DNA of 64,000 nt from Hymenobacter tibetensis (GTDB lineage Bacteria > Bacteroidota > Bacteroidia > Cytophagales > Hymenobacteraceae), in contig NZ_CP094669.1 of assembly GCF_022827545.1 (NCBI RefSeq), positions 5,015,001-5,079,000 on the forward strand, given 5' to 3'. Below are positions 8,599 through 17,979 of this stretch, one piece after another (the first letter of the stretch is position 1; each line of letters starts with the position of its first letter). The translations under genes and the position numbers were made by a program. The notes under the pieces were generated by a model. The model saw only the letters and a program-made list of their open reading frames with translations, was not told the origin of the DNA and ran no database searches.

Positions 8599-9954
8599 CT
8601 ACGGCTTTGCATCCATTTGTTTAGGCGCATTTTTCTCGGCTGTAGCGTGCAGAAAGCGCAGAACCGTTTCGTTGAACAGCGCTGGGTTTTCTTGGGGAGC
8701 ATAGTGGCTGACCTTGGGCAGAATAACCACTTGTGCGCCCGGAATGCTTTCAGCTAGCAGCCGGGTATGGGCTTCTTTGATGATGTCTTTCTCACCGGCT
8801 AGCACCAACACGGGCGCTTTGATGGCGTGCAGTTGGGTAGGTGTTAGCTGTGGATAGTGCAGCAGCATGGCTGTTAGCCGGTGTGCTCGTTTGAACTTGC
8901 TGCTAAATGGGGCCACTAGTGCTGAGAGGTAATACATCTGCCGCACTTCCTTCAGCATTTTGGCATCTATGGAAGTGGTGTCGGCGTACAGATTGGCGCC
9001 CATGGTAACTAGACTACGCACCTGCTGCGGATAGCGTAGGGCCATACTTAGGCCGGTGTTGCCGCCGTCGCTCCACCCCACAATGTGAGCGGCCGGCAAG
9101 CCTAGCTTATCAAGTAGCGCGTGCATGTCGTCGGCAAACAAATCATAGGTAAGCTTACCGCTCGTGTGCCCCGACTGGCCCTGGTCGCGCGTGTCAACGG
9201 CAATGACGCGGTACTCTTTCGCTAGGGCTTCTATCTGGTTCATGAAGCTGCTTATTGATTCGCCGTTGCCATGCAAAAGCAAAAGCGGTTCTCCCTGGCC
9301 GTAGGCTTCGTAGTAAAGCTTCACGCCATTCACGGTGGCATACTGCCCAGCCTTCGGGTTCCGGCCGTAATGAATGATACCGCGGCCTTGTACTGCCAGA
9401 AAATGGTTGCCACTAGGTTCAGTTCCAAGTTGGCGCGTGAAAGCAGGTACCGGCGCGCTTTGCTGCCACCCCACGGGCAAGCCGGTGGCGGTCAGCGGAG
9501 TCGGGTCTTCGAAAGTGGCATTAACCAGCGGTACGGTTTGCCAGTCGTCTTTTGAACGGGCTACCTCCAGTTTGAAATCGTCAAGCGAAAACTTCCCGTT
9601 CATGTAGTAGCCCGCAAATACGGTTATGCTATCGGCTTGCTTGTCTAGCTTTCCGGCTACCGAGTAGGTTCTCCACTTGTTGGCCACGGCGTTGTCGCGC
9701 ATGTACTCGAAGGAGCCGGAGCGTTTGTCGGTTCTCTTTACCGACGCTAACAGCCACGCATGCGCCTTATTCGACTGGACCGTATCCACTTTTATGCGGG
9801 CTGATAGCCGGTAGGGCAAACCCGCATACGGTTTCACATCAACTTTCTGGTATATCCCCTGCGACACAGACACCTGGCTACCTACTTGTGCCGATGCGGT
9901 TAGGCTCATCAGCAAGGCCAGCAACATAAGTACGGCACCCTTTTGTATATCCAT
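8599..9954 (-). CDS. Secreted alpha/beta-hydrolase with N-terminal carbohydrate-binding-like domain
   Basis: A 451-residue exported protein. A signal peptide ends ASA before Gln (mature N-terminus near residue 23). Residues about 25-165 form a beta-sandwich-like region (GLPYRLSARIKVD, YYMNGKFSLDDFKLEV) resembling a carbohydrate-binding module. From about 190 the alpha/beta-hydrolase fold follows: LLLLHGNGES oxyanion region, VDTRDQGQSG, nucleophile elbow GWSDGGN and a late VSHYAPQENP with the catalytic His. The start is the ATG at 9954, where the signal peptide begins. Substrate unknown; the hydrolase half resembles the esterase/haloperoxidase-like group. Confidence 0.78.
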   Translation of the reverse strand: MDIQKGAVLMLLALLMSLTASAQVGSQVSVSQGIYQKVDVKPYAGLPYRLSARIKVDTVQSNKAHAWLLASVKRTDKRSGSFEYMRDNAVANKWRTYSVAGKLDKQADSITVFAGYYMNGKFSLDDFKLEVARSKDDWQTVPLVNATFEDPTPLTATGLPVGWQQSAPVPAFTRQLGTEPSGNHFLAVQGRGIIHYGRNPKAGQYATVNGVKLYYEAYGQGEPLLLLHGNGESISSFMNQIEALAKEYRVIAVDTRDQGQSGHTSGKLTYDLFADDMHALLDKLGLPAAHIVGWSDGGNTGLSMALRYPQQVRSLVTMGANLYADTTSIDAKMLKEVRQMYYLSALVAPFSSKFKRAHRLTAMLLHYPQLTPTQLHAIKAPVLVLAGEKDIIKEAHTRLLAESIPGAQVVILPKVSHYAPQENPALFNETVLRFLHATAEKNAPKQMDAKP

Positions 9955-9985
9955 AATGCTACCTATAGAATACCAGTAACGCAAA

Positions 9986-10015
9986 AAGCACCAGTAACTT
10001 ATGTTACTGGTGCTT
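9986..10015 (-). terminator. Intrinsic terminator of the M28-family gene
   Basis: 13-base arms (9986-9998 and 10003-10015) around a 4-base loop. Read on the minus strand the stem is followed by a T-run (CTTTTTG). It lies 45 bases past the stop of the glutaminyl-cyclase-like gene and just upstream of the next minus-strand start. Confidence 0.8.
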
Positions 10016-10059
10016 CTTTGTACGATGCAGCTGATACTTTTTGCAGGTAGCGCCGCTAC

Positions 10060-11088
10060 TTACTCGCCGTAAATCGTTTGGAGCACGGTTTGGCCTACCG
10101 CTTTGAGCGTGCGTTTGTCGATGACGCTCATGTTGTCTTGGGTGGTGTGGTGGTAGGCCGGGAAGGTTTCGTCGCCGACCGGCATGGTGTCGATGATGTC
10201 GATGGTGCGCACGCCAGCGTTGTTGGTGAATACGTGGTCGTCGGTGATGCCGCTCATGTCACGGAACAAGAAATAATCAGAATAGCCGAGTTGCGCGCCC
10301 AAATTCCACACCTTGTTCACCACGTCGCGGGCCTTCTCCAACGACTGGCCTTCACGGCTGAACTTTGCGCCTTTGGCTCCCACCATATCCAGCAGAATCC
10401 CGAAGTTGGGTTTGTAGTTGGCCGGCATCGTGTTTTTAGCCCAATACTGAGAGCCCAGGCACCAGCTAGAACCACCTTGCGCCTCTAGGTTAGCGAGCTG
10501 GTTTTTCAGCTCGCCTTGGGTGCTGGAGTCGTAGCCGTAGTCTTCGGCGTCAAACAAAATGAAGTCCACCCCCACGGCGGGCGTTAAGCTGTCGGGTTGG
10601 GCGGCTAACAGGCGAGCCATTTCCAGCGCAATGCCCACGCCGCTAGCTCCATCCGAAGCGCCATCCAGGGGAGCATTCTTGTTGGTTTTGTCTTTGTCGG
10701 CGAAGGGACGGGTATCCCAATGCGTGAAGATGGAAATCCGCCGCACCGCCGCCGGCTGAAATTGGGCCACAATGTTGCGGCCTTTCAACATTTTGCCATC
10801 AAAGGCCATGGCCTCAAATGGCTGCTCCTGCACCGACAACCCGTAGCTCTTGAACTCGTCGATAATCCAGTTGCCCGTTTTTATGTGAGCGGGCGAGTTA
10901 GGTACTCGGGGGCCAAAAGACACTTGCTTGGCCACGTAGGCGTAGGCTGAATCGGCGTTGAATGCTGGAGCAGCGGTTAGTGGCTCTTGCTCCGGCCCGG
11001 AAGTTTCGGTGGTGGTATTCTTGTTGTCGAAGCAGCCAGTGAGAAGCAGGGCCGCCAGCACGGCGGGAGCAAAACGAAAGAGTTTCAT
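10060..11088 (-). CDS. M28-family zinc enzyme lipoprotein, probable glutaminyl-peptide cyclotransferase
   Basis: A 342-residue lipoprotein (lipobox LTGC, Cys19) of the M28 metallopeptidase fold. Zinc-site regions are visible: FTHWDTRPFAD near 121-131, DGASDGASGVG with Asp146, LFDAEDYGYD with Glu182, and HHTTQDNM at 313-320. The combination of DDHVFTNN and the closing HTTQDN-IDKRTLKAVGQT matches the mammalian-type glutaminyl cyclases described from oral Bacteroidetes, rather than aminopeptidases. These turn N-terminal Gln of exported proteins into pyroglutamate in the periplasm. Many exported proteins in this window have Gln at the mature +1 position, in line with such a role. Start chosen at the ATG of the lipoprotein signal (11088); the open frame continues upstream into the inverted repeat. 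Confidence 0.8.
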   Translation of the reverse strand: MKLFRFAPAVLAALLLTGCFDNKNTTTETSGPEQEPLTAAPAFNADSAYAYVAKQVSFGPRVPNSPAHIKTGNWIIDEFKSYGLSVQEQPFEAMAFDGKMLKGRNIVAQFQPAAVRRISIFTHWDTRPFADKDKTNKNAPLDGASDGASGVGIALEMARLLAAQPDSLTPAVGVDFILFDAEDYGYDSSTQGELKNQLANLEAQGGSSWCLGSQYWAKNTMPANYKPNFGILLDMVGAKGAKFSREGQSLEKARDVVNKVWNLGAQLGYSDYFLFRDMSGITDDHVFTNNAGVRTIDIIDTMPVGDETFPAYHHTTQDNMSVIDKRTLKAVGQTVLQTIYGE

Positions 11089-11106
11089 TGAAAAAAGACT
11101 GGTAAG

Positions 11107-11213
11107 GCAGTAGCGCGAAGCTCCAGCTTCGCGCCTCGTTGAACGAGTCCGGTTTGCATCGTTGCCACGTCCACCGTTCAACGATACGCGAAGCTGGAGC
11201 TTCGCGCTACTGC
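11107..11213. repeat. Composite inverted repeat, REP/BIME-like
   Basis: Outer arms 11107-11145 and 11175-11213 pair over about 37 of 39 bases (one internal 2-base mismatch) around a 29-base loop. Each arm also contains its own small palindrome: GCGCGAAGCT-CC-AGCTTCGCGC at 11113-11134, and its inverse with GG in the centre on the right. Two mirror-image palindromic units in head-to-head order is the architecture of REP doublets. It fills the space between cysS and the cyclase gene and could terminate cysS transcription. Confidence 0.7.
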
Positions 11214-11223
11214 TCTAGCGCCT

Positions 11224-12729
11224 CTATTCCTCGCTGTAGGCCCACTCGACACCCGCTTTGGTGTCTTTAATGACGATACCTTGCCCCTTCAGTGCGGCTC
11301 TGATTTCGTCTACTTTGTCGTAGGCTTTGGCAGCTTTTGCTTCGGAATAGAAAGTAAGCGTCAAGTTAAGAAGCTGCTCGGCATTGGCCCGAGGCTCATC
11401 CACCAAGCCCAACACATCCGTCACCAGCGTGCGGTAGGCAGTTATGGCTTCGGTTAGGGCAGCTTCACTTATTTGCGCTAGTGTGGCGGGGTTGGCGGCA
11501 TAGCCATTGAACTTACGTAGCAAGTTGAACAGGCCAGCCACGGCGCGAGCGGTGTTCAAGTCGTCGTTCAACCCGATAAACGTGTCCGTTATCAGCTTGC
11601 GCAGTTCTGCATCGGCCTTCTCGGTGTCGGTGGCGCGCTCGGTGTTCTCAGGCAGCGCCAGCTTTTCCACTTGCCGCAGGCCGTTCATCAGCTTGCGGTA
11701 GCCTTTGCGCGCCGCTTGCAGCGCATCATCGGTGATATCAATGGTGCTCCGATAGTGGGCTTGCAGCAGGAAGAAGCGCACCGTCATGGGCGAATAGGCC
11801 TGCGGCAACGAGGCGTTGCGGCCCTCAAACAGATCGGTGATGGTGATGAAGTTGCCAAGCGACTTGCTCATCTTCGCTCCGTTCACCGTAATCATGTTGT
11901 TGTGCATCCACACCTGCGCTTCGTTGGTAGGATGGTTGCAGGCTTGACTTTGGGCAATTTCGCATTCGTGGTGCGGGAACATTAAGTCCAAGCCGCCGCC
12001 GTGGATGTCGAACTCGGCGCCGAGGTATTTGCGGCTCATAGCTGAGCACTCCAAGTGCCAGCCCGGAAAACCTTCGCCCCAGGGAGAAGGCCACCGCATA
12101 AGGTGCCGCTCATCGGCCCGCTTCCAAAGCGCGAAGTCTAGGGGGCTGCGCTTTTCCTGCTGCCCCGCCAAGTTGTCGCGCGAGCCAGCTAGCAGTTCCT
12201 CCACCACGCGGTTGGAGAGCTTACCGTAGCCCCGGCCGGCTTCATTGTAAGCGGGCACATCAAAGTACACCGACCCGTTCACTTCGTAGCCGAAACCATT
12301 GGCCACGATTTCCTGAATCATCTCAATCTGCTCGATGATGTGGCCACTGGCGCGAGGCGTAATATCAGGTGGCAAGCAACCGAGAGCTTCCATGTGGCCC
12401 TGGTAGAGGTTGGCATACTGCTCGGCCACTTGCATGGGCTCCAGCTTTTGGGCGCGGGCCCGCTTGCTGATTTTGTCTTCGCCCTCGTCGGCGTCGCCTT
12501 CCAGGTGGCCTACGTCGGTGATGTTGCGCACGTAGCGCACGGTGTAGCCTAAGTGGCGCAAATAGCGCGTCAGTACATCAAACACCACCGGTCCGCGCGC
12601 ATTTCCAACGTGCGCCTCGCTGTACACAGTTGGTCCGCAGAGGTAAACGCCCACGAAAGGCGCGTGCAGGGGTTCGAAGGTGGCTTTGCGGCGGGTAAGC
12701 GTGTTATAAAGCGAGAGTGTGGGCAGCAT
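11224..12729 (-). CDS. cysS: Cysteinyl-tRNA synthetase
   Basis: A 501-residue class I synthetase that charges tRNA-Cys. The HIGH-like motif is HVGN at 40-43 in [15 protein letters not shown], and KMSKS is intact at 286-290. Zinc ligands expected for the family are visible: Cys31, Cys228 (LECSAM), and His253/Glu257 in the [10 protein letters not shown] region. The C-terminal helical anticodon-binding part and small tail are present, so the length is normal. The first codon lies 4 bases from a TACTTTTG box (12734-12741, minus strand) that looks like a promoter -7 element. Housekeeping gene; no oddities. Confidence 0.97.
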   Translation of the reverse strand: MLPTLSLYNTLTRRKATFEPLHAPFVGVYLCGPTVYSEAHVGNARGPVVFDVLTRYLRHLGYTVRYVRNITDVGHLEGDADEGEDKISKRARAQKLEPMQVAEQYANLYQGHMEALGCLPPDITPRASGHIIEQIEMIQEIVANGFGYEVNGSVYFDVPAYNEAGRGYGKLSNRVVEELLAGSRDNLAGQQEKRSPLDFALWKRADERHLMRWPSPWGEGFPGWHLECSAMSRKYLGAEFDIHGGGLDLMFPHHECEIAQSQACNHPTNEAQVWMHNNMITVNGAKMSKSLGNFITITDLFEGRNASLPQAYSPMTVRFFLLQAHYRSTIDITDDALQAARKGYRKLMNGLRQVEKLALPENTERATDTEKADAELRKLITDTFIGLNDDLNTARAVAGLFNLLRKFNGYAANPATLAQISEAALTEAITAYRTLVTDVLGLVDEPRANAEQLLNLTLTFYSEAKAAKAYDKVDEIRAALKGQGIVIKDTKAGVEWAYSEE

Positions 12730-13115
12730 TCAGCAAAAGTATCACGGATTTCAACGGATTTATTGGATTACGCGGATTTCCTGCACGTAGGCTGTTCCTG
12801 GTAGCAGTAATGTAAGCAAGCTGAAAACCGCTTTGAAGGCCTGAATTTTAGCGTTTTCAGCTGATTTACTACACAACTAAGTTTATAACCCAATTCTAAA
12901 AGCACAAAAGCTTCCCAGTACAGTATATAAAGTTCAATCGGTAGTTTTAGATGTACAGGTTGTAGTATAAAACCTTAGCTAGAACAGCCAAGATGGTGAA
13001 TCTAGGCCGGGCCCTTTGCGAAAGCATGCCACAACATCACATGCGTCTTGCCAGCACGAAGTAAGAGCAGCCCGAGTACTACCAAAAGTCAGGTAGGAGA
13101 CTACACTATATGCAG
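12730..13115. other. Intergenic region, 386 bases, with short direct and inverted repeats
   Basis: Near the cysS start the words CACGGATTTCAA, CGGATTTATTGG and ACGCGGATTT follow one another (12743-12780), a loose tandem of a GGATT-containing unit. At 12820-12861 a hairpin with about 12 paired bases and one bulge is seen, without a clear T-run. The rest shows nothing recognisable. Confidence 0.4.
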
Positions 13116-14237
13116 CTACTTTGTCTTTGCGGGCAAGTGATAAGTAGCCGTGGTAGGATAGTGGTCGGAGTACGGAATTTCGTAGTGCACCCAAAAGTCA
13201 TCTACCTGCCACTCGGGGCCAGCAAACTGGTTATCGATGCGCACGAAAGGCAGCTTGCCGTTGTAGGTGGGCCCGACACCGTTGCCCACAGTAGCCCAGG
13301 CGTTCTGGAAATCGTCGGCGAGTTGGTCATAGCTGTAGCTGTAGGGCAGGTCGTTGAGGTCGGCGCACAGCAGCAGTGGGTACGGACTGCGCTCGAAGCG
13401 CCGGGTAAGCGTATCGACCTGCCAGCTGCGGGCTACCATGCCGCGCTTGAAGCGACGCAGAAGACCGAGCCCTTTGCTGCGGAAGCCGGCTTTGCTGGAG
13501 TAGCTGTCCACGATGTCTTTCTCATCGAGGCTCATGCTTTGCAAATGGAAGTTGAATACCCGAATCGTATCGGCATTGGGTAGGCGCAGGTCAACCCACA
13601 TAGCATGGTTTTGGGAGAGTTTGCCAAACTTAACGGTACCCCGCCGCAGGATTGGGTAACGCGAGAAAATAGCCATCCCGAACTCTGCGCCTATGCTGTT
13701 GGTAAGCGTTCTGGACAAGAAGCCTTGCCGCCCACTTCGCGCTCCTATCCGCTCGAAGCTGTTGAATACGTCTTTCTCCTTGCCGGTAGAGGTGCGCGGC
13801 TCGTTGTAGAACTCTTGCAAACAAATGATTTCCGCTGGGCTTTCGGCTACCCATTGAATCATACTGCGGGAAGAGGCCAAGCCAGCGTTGCGCAATTGCG
13901 GGTACACGTTGAAAATACGCACGTTGGCCGACAGCACCCGAACCCGCAATCCGTCCTCTTTGGCGGCGGGTGCCACGCGTAGCGGGTGCAGCGCCACGCC
14001 CCGCTGGAAATGGGGCCACGTGAGCACCGCTACCAACAGCGGCAATGCCGCCACCCGCCAGTTGCGCAACAGCCAGTACGGCACGGCCAGCAAATTCAAG
14101 CCTAGTGCAACGGGCAGCGTGAGGGCCCCAAAAGCTGCCGGCCAGAACGTGTAGGCGGGCACCTGCACACAGGCAATGGCTACAAGCAGCCACCCGATAA
14201 TTAGCAAGGTGCAGGTAAAAGCAAACGAACGACGCAC
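13116..14237 (-). CDS. Membrane-anchored endonuclease/exonuclease/phosphatase (EEP) family protein
   Basis: A 373-residue protein. The first 75 residues form two or three membrane helices (FTCTLLIIGWLLVAIACV, AAFGALTLPVALGLNLLAVP, LPLLVAVLTW). The EEP catalytic domain follows from about residue 95: RVLSANVRIFN (Asn of the active site), IICLQEF (metal-binding Glu), FNFHLQS, LLLCADLNDLP (Asp/Asn pair) and the terminal YSDHYP with the catalytic Asp-His. All key positions are present. Members hydrolyse phosphodiesters in DNA, inositol phosphates or sphingomyelin; the substrate here is not predictable. The arrangement is common in Cytophagales. A TACCTTTG box lies about 40 bases upstream (14275-14282, minus strand). 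Confidence 0.85.
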   Translation of the reverse strand: MRRSFAFTCTLLIIGWLLVAIACVQVPAYTFWPAAFGALTLPVALGLNLLAVPYWLLRNWRVAALPLLVAVLTWPHFQRGVALHPLRVAPAAKEDGLRVRVLSANVRIFNVYPQLRNAGLASSRSMIQWVAESPAEIICLQEFYNEPRTSTGKEKDVFNSFERIGARSGRQGFLSRTLTNSIGAEFGMAIFSRYPILRRGTVKFGKLSQNHAMWVDLRLPNADTIRVFNFHLQSMSLDEKDIVDSYSSKAGFRSKGLGLLRRFKRGMVARSWQVDTLTRRFERSPYPLLLCADLNDLPYSYSYDQLADDFQNAWATVGNGVGPTYNGKLPFVRIDNQFAGPEWQVDDFWVHYEIPYSDHYPTTATYHLPAKTK

Positions 14238-14477
14238 AGCAGCAATAATACGGCTCTAAGCCGCGAGTGATAGGCAAAGGTAAGGCGTAACTAGCCAAGG
14301 CATTGGGGCTTGATTGTTGCGCAAGAAGTAAGCCTTAATTTCGTTGTAATTTTAGATTCGGTTTTTCTGCATTGCAAGGCCTGGAAGCTGGGGTTGTGCC
14401 GTCAAGTAATCCGCTGATTGTCAAGCATTGCACTATGTCCCATATCCACACCCTATTGTTGTTCTAGCTCTACATCT

Positions 14478-17400
14478 ATGCCCTTTTCTACTGTACGCTT
14501 TTTCTTTTCCAGCTTGCTGCTGCTTGTGGCCCCGCGCCTCGTAGCCGCCTCTCCCCCTTCTTCCTCCAGCCGGGCGCTTCCGGAAAAGGCGTCGCTGGAA
14601 TTCGTTGAAAACAAGGGCCAGTGGGACAGTAAAGCCCGCTATGCGGCGGCCTTACCGGGCGGGCAGCTTTTCGTAACGCCAACGGGATTTACGTATAGCT
14701 TCCTCGACCCTGTTGCGCTACGCAGCCGTTTGCACCACGGCGTGGAAGACATTCCGGGTGCTCCCACATCCGACGTATTGCGCGGCCACTCCTACACCGT
14801 CACGTTTGAGGGAGCAAACGCCAACCCGACGCTAACCAGCGAAGAGCGGACCGAGGCACCCTACAATTACTTTCGGGGCAACGACCCGAAGCGCTGGGCC
14901 AGCAATGCGGCCGGCTTTCGGCGTCTGCGCTACGGCAACCTCTATTCTGGTATCGGGGCGGTGGTGTATGAAAACGCCGGTCAAAATTTGGAGTATGATT
15001 TTCTGGTACAGCCAGGCGCCCGGCCTACTGCCATCCGCCTCCGCTACGCAGGGGCCGACAACCTCTCGCTTACGCCCGAAGGCAGCCTGCTAGTGGCTAC
15101 GTCAGTGGGCAACGTTACCGAGCAAGCCCCCAGGGCTTGGCAGGATATAAAAGGACAGCGGGTAACCGTTCCCTGCGCTTTCACCTTACAAGGCAACACC
15201 GTTAGCTTCCGAATAGAGAAATACGACCAGCGCTACGCTCTTACTATCGACCCAACGGTTATTTTTTCGTCGTTTACGGGCTCCACAGCCGACAACTGGG
15301 GGTACACCGCTACCTACGATGCACAAGGCAACATGTACTCAGGCGGCACCGTCTACGCCAGTGGCTACCCTACCAGTTCTGGGGCCTTCCAAACCACTTT
15401 CCGGGGAGCTACCGATGTTGGTATTATCAAGTACAACACGGCGGCAAGCGGTTCGGCCGCACGGCTATACGCTACCTATATAGGTGGCCGTGGGGACGAC
15501 GCGCCGCACAGCATGACGGTCAACCCGGAGGGCGAGCTGGTGATCATCGGCTCCACTGACTCCAACAACTTCCCTACTGTATCGGGCTCCTTCGACACCA
15601 GCTACAACGGCAATGTGGATCTGTTTGTAGTTAAGCTGTCCGCCAACGGCAGTGCCCTCACGGCGGGTACGCTGGTAGGTGGCTCCGGCAACGACGGCGT
15701 AAGCGCCAGCGACCGGCTAGGCGACTCCGATGTCTACAACTACGGCGACCAGTACCGCGGCGACGTTATCACCGACGCCGAGGGCAACGTGTACGTAGCT
15801 ACCTCATCGAGCGGCAGTTTTCCAACTACTAACGGGTACCGCAACACGTACCAGGGAGGCCCCTCCGATGGGGTAGCCCTCAAGCTGTCGTCTAACCTGC
15901 GCACGTTGGTTTGGGCTACCTATTTGGGGGGTACCGGGGCCGATGCGGCCTATTCGTTGCAGCTCGATGCCACGCGCGGCGTATATGTAGCAGGAGGCAC
16001 TACGAGTACCAACTTCCCTACTACTACCGGCAGCCACCGCTCCACCTCCTTGGGCAGCACCGATGGCTTCGTGACGCACCTCAACAGCGCGGGCAATGCG
16101 CTCTTGCAATCCACGTTTGTAGGCACTACTGCCTACGACCAAGTGTTCTTTGTACAGCTTGATGCCGCTTACAACGTGTATGTATTGGGGCAAACGCAGG
16201 GGGCAATACCAATCAGCGCTGGTTGCTATGGAGTGGCCAACGGCCGGCAGTTCATTCAGAAATTCAATCCAACGCTAAGCACCAGCCTCTACAGCACCCG
16301 TTTCGGTAGTGGCCGTACGCTCTCGCCTGATATTTCGCTTACCGCTTTTCTGGTCGATGAGTGTGAGCGAATCTACGTCAGTGGCTGGGGTGGCCAGGTG
16401 AACCGCCGCACCGGTTCCACTGGCAGCACCACTGGCTTGCCCGTAACGCCTAATGCCATTCAATCGACCACCGACGGCTCCGACTTCTACTTGGTTCAGT
16501 TTCGGCCCGGCATACAAGCCATTGAATACGCTACCTTCTACGGCGAGCGAGGCGGCGACGAGCACGTGGATGGGGGCACTTCGCGCTTCGATAAAAAGGG
16601 GGTCGTGTATCAGTCTGTTTGTGGGGGCTGCGGCGGCACATCAGGTTTTCCGGTGCCACCGGGTGCCAACACCTTCTCAACCCGCAACAACAACAGCAAC
16701 TGCAACAACGCCGCGTTTAAGATTGATTTCGGCATCATCGTGGCCGACCCAGGCCCTAACCGCTATATATGCATAAACAACGGTCCCATTCAGTTAGGCG
16801 GCACCCCAAGCGGTGGCACCTGGACCGGACCCGGTGTAACGGCAGTAGCGGGCGGAGGCTTTCAGTTTACCCCTTCGCCGGCCCGCCTAGGTGCCAACAT
16901 CCTAACCTATTCGGTGGCTAGTACTGGCACCTGCGTCAGTGTCCGGTCTTTGCGGGTGACCGTGACGCCTGAACGCGCCATGACCTTTGCCCCCGTTTCG
17001 CCGAAATGTCTAACGCCGGGCAGCGTGACCCTCACGGCCACGCCCGCTGGCGGTACATTCAGTGGGCCGGGCGTTTCGGGCAATATCTTCAATCCGGTTG
17101 TGGCTGGCGCGGGTACGCATACGCTCACCTACTCTCTGTCCGATACGCTTGGCTGCGGAGTCATCACGCAAGTAGTGCCGGTAACTCCTTTGCCGCAGGT
17201 GAGAGTCGGCCGCGATACCACGCTCTGCTCCGACCAGACCCAGCCGTTTCAGTTGCGGGGCATGACACCAGCAGGTGGCACGTGGAGTGGCACTGGGGTT
17301 ACACCGAGTGGCATGTTTACGCCTCCCAACACCAACAACCGCGGCGGAATTTTTCCGCTGCGCTACACCATCACTACCAATGGGTGTTCCACCGTGGCGA

Positions 17401-17927
17401 CACGCACCGTGGTACTGGCCCCCACCACAATGGTGGACGCTCCGCTCAATTTGCCTGATTGCTCAGCTGACACGCGCTACACCGGATTAGCCCCCTTCGC
17501 TTGCCAGTTCGAACCAATATTAGCGGGTGGCACCTATGATTGGGATTTTGGCGATGGCAGCCCAATCTCTCAAGAAGCCAGCCCAAACCACCTGTACGCC
17601 AATCCGGGCTCTTACCGGGTGAAACTGGTGGCGCATTATGCCGCCTGCGTAGTGGAAATAGCTTTTGTAAATGTGGAAGTAGGAGAGGTAATCGTACCTA
17701 ACATCATCACGCCCAACGGCGACTCCCTCAACGACTCCTTCAAGCCGTTGTTCAGTTGCAAGCCTACCCGCCTCCAGGTGTTCAACCGCTGGGGAAGCCT
17801 TGTGTATGAAACAAAGGACTATCACAACAATTGGCAGGGCAACAGCCTGCCCGACGGCGTGTACTACTACCTGCTCCGCGACACCGACGACCGCCGAGCC
17901 AAGGGTTGGTTGGAAATAAAACGCTAG
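14478..17927 (+). CDS. Giant T9SS surface protein with SBBP repeats, PKD domain and gliding-associated C-terminus
   Basis: A 1149-residue exported protein. A signal peptide at the N-terminus is followed by a region starting FVENKGQWD (about 40-260), the usual N-terminal domain of such proteins. SBBP-type beta-propeller repeats follow from about 270 to 760, recognisable by DAQGNMYSGGTV, GGRGDDAPHS, DAEGNVYVATSS, GGTGADAAYSLQLD and LDAAYNVYVLG. Several Gly/Thr-rich Ig-like units come next (760-1000). A PKD domain with YDWDFGDGSP lies near 1015, and the gliding-motility-associated type B sorting domain runs from IITPNGDSLNDSF to the end (about 1075-1149). It is presumably secreted by the type IX system and displayed on the surface. 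I use the ATG at 14478; a TTG at 14418 opens the frame earlier. Ligand and role are unknown. Confidence 0.88.
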   Translation: MPFSTVRFFFSSLLLLVAPRLVAASPPSSSSRALPEKASLEFVENKGQWDSKARYAAALPGGQLFVTPTGFTYSFLDPVALRSRLHHGVEDIPGAPTSDVLRGHSYTVTFEGANANPTLTSEERTEAPYNYFRGNDPKRWASNAAGFRRLRYGNLYSGIGAVVYENAGQNLEYDFLVQPGARPTAIRLRYAGADNLSLTPEGSLLVATSVGNVTEQAPRAWQDIKGQRVTVPCAFTLQGNTVSFRIEKYDQRYALTIDPTVIFSSFTGSTADNWGYTATYDAQGNMYSGGTVYASGYPTSSGAFQTTFRGATDVGIIKYNTAASGSAARLYATYIGGRGDDAPHSMTVNPEGELVIIGSTDSNNFPTVSGSFDTSYNGNVDLFVVKLSANGSALTAGTLVGGSGNDGVSASDRLGDSDVYNYGDQYRGDVITDAEGNVYVATSSSGSFPTTNGYRNTYQGGPSDGVALKLSSNLRTLVWATYLGGTGADAAYSLQLDATRGVYVAGGTTSTNFPTTTGSHRSTSLGSTDGFVTHLNSAGNALLQSTFVGTTAYDQVFFVQLDAAYNVYVLGQTQGAIPISAGCYGVANGRQFIQKFNPTLSTSLYSTRFGSGRTLSPDISLTAFLVDECERIYVSGWGGQVNRRTGSTGSTTGLPVTPNAIQSTTDGSDFYLVQFRPGIQAIEYATFYGERGGDEHVDGGTSRFDKKGVVYQSVCGGCGGTSGFPVPPGANTFSTRNNNSNCNNAAFKIDFGIIVADPGPNRYICINNGPIQLGGTPSGGTWTGPGVTAVAGGGFQFTPSPARLGANILTYSVASTGTCVSVRSLRVTVTPERAMTFAPVSPKCLTPGSVTLTATPAGGTFSGPGVSGNIFNPVVAGAGTHTLTYSLSDTLGCGVITQVVPVTPLPQVRVGRDTTLCSDQTQPFQLRGMTPAGGTWSGTGVTPSGMFTPPNTNNRGGIFPLRYTITTNGCSTVATRTVVLAPTTMVDAPLNLPDCSADTRYTGLAPFACQFEPILAGGTYDWDFGDGSPISQEASPNHLYANPGSYRVKLVAHYAACVVEIAFVNVEVGEVIVPNIITPNGDSLNDSFKPLFSCKPTRLQVFNRWGSLVYETKDYHNNWQGNSLPDGVYYYLLRDTDDRRAKGWLEIKR

Positions 17928-17943
17928 CCATCCTAATCTACCA

Positions 17944-17979
17944 AGCGCCCCATCTCACATGTAGTGCAGATGGGGCGCT
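17944..17979 (+). terminator. Intrinsic terminator after the giant surface protein
   Basis: 12-base arms AGCGCCCCATCT (17944-17955) and its complement (17968-17979) around a 12-base loop, followed by a pyrimidine-rich tract. It begins 17 bases after the stop codon. Confidence 0.78.

Noticed and set aside
13605..14298. Overlapping frames on both strands of the EEP gene (125 and 222 codons)
   Set aside because: The EEP frame carries all catalytic motifs; the others lack any.
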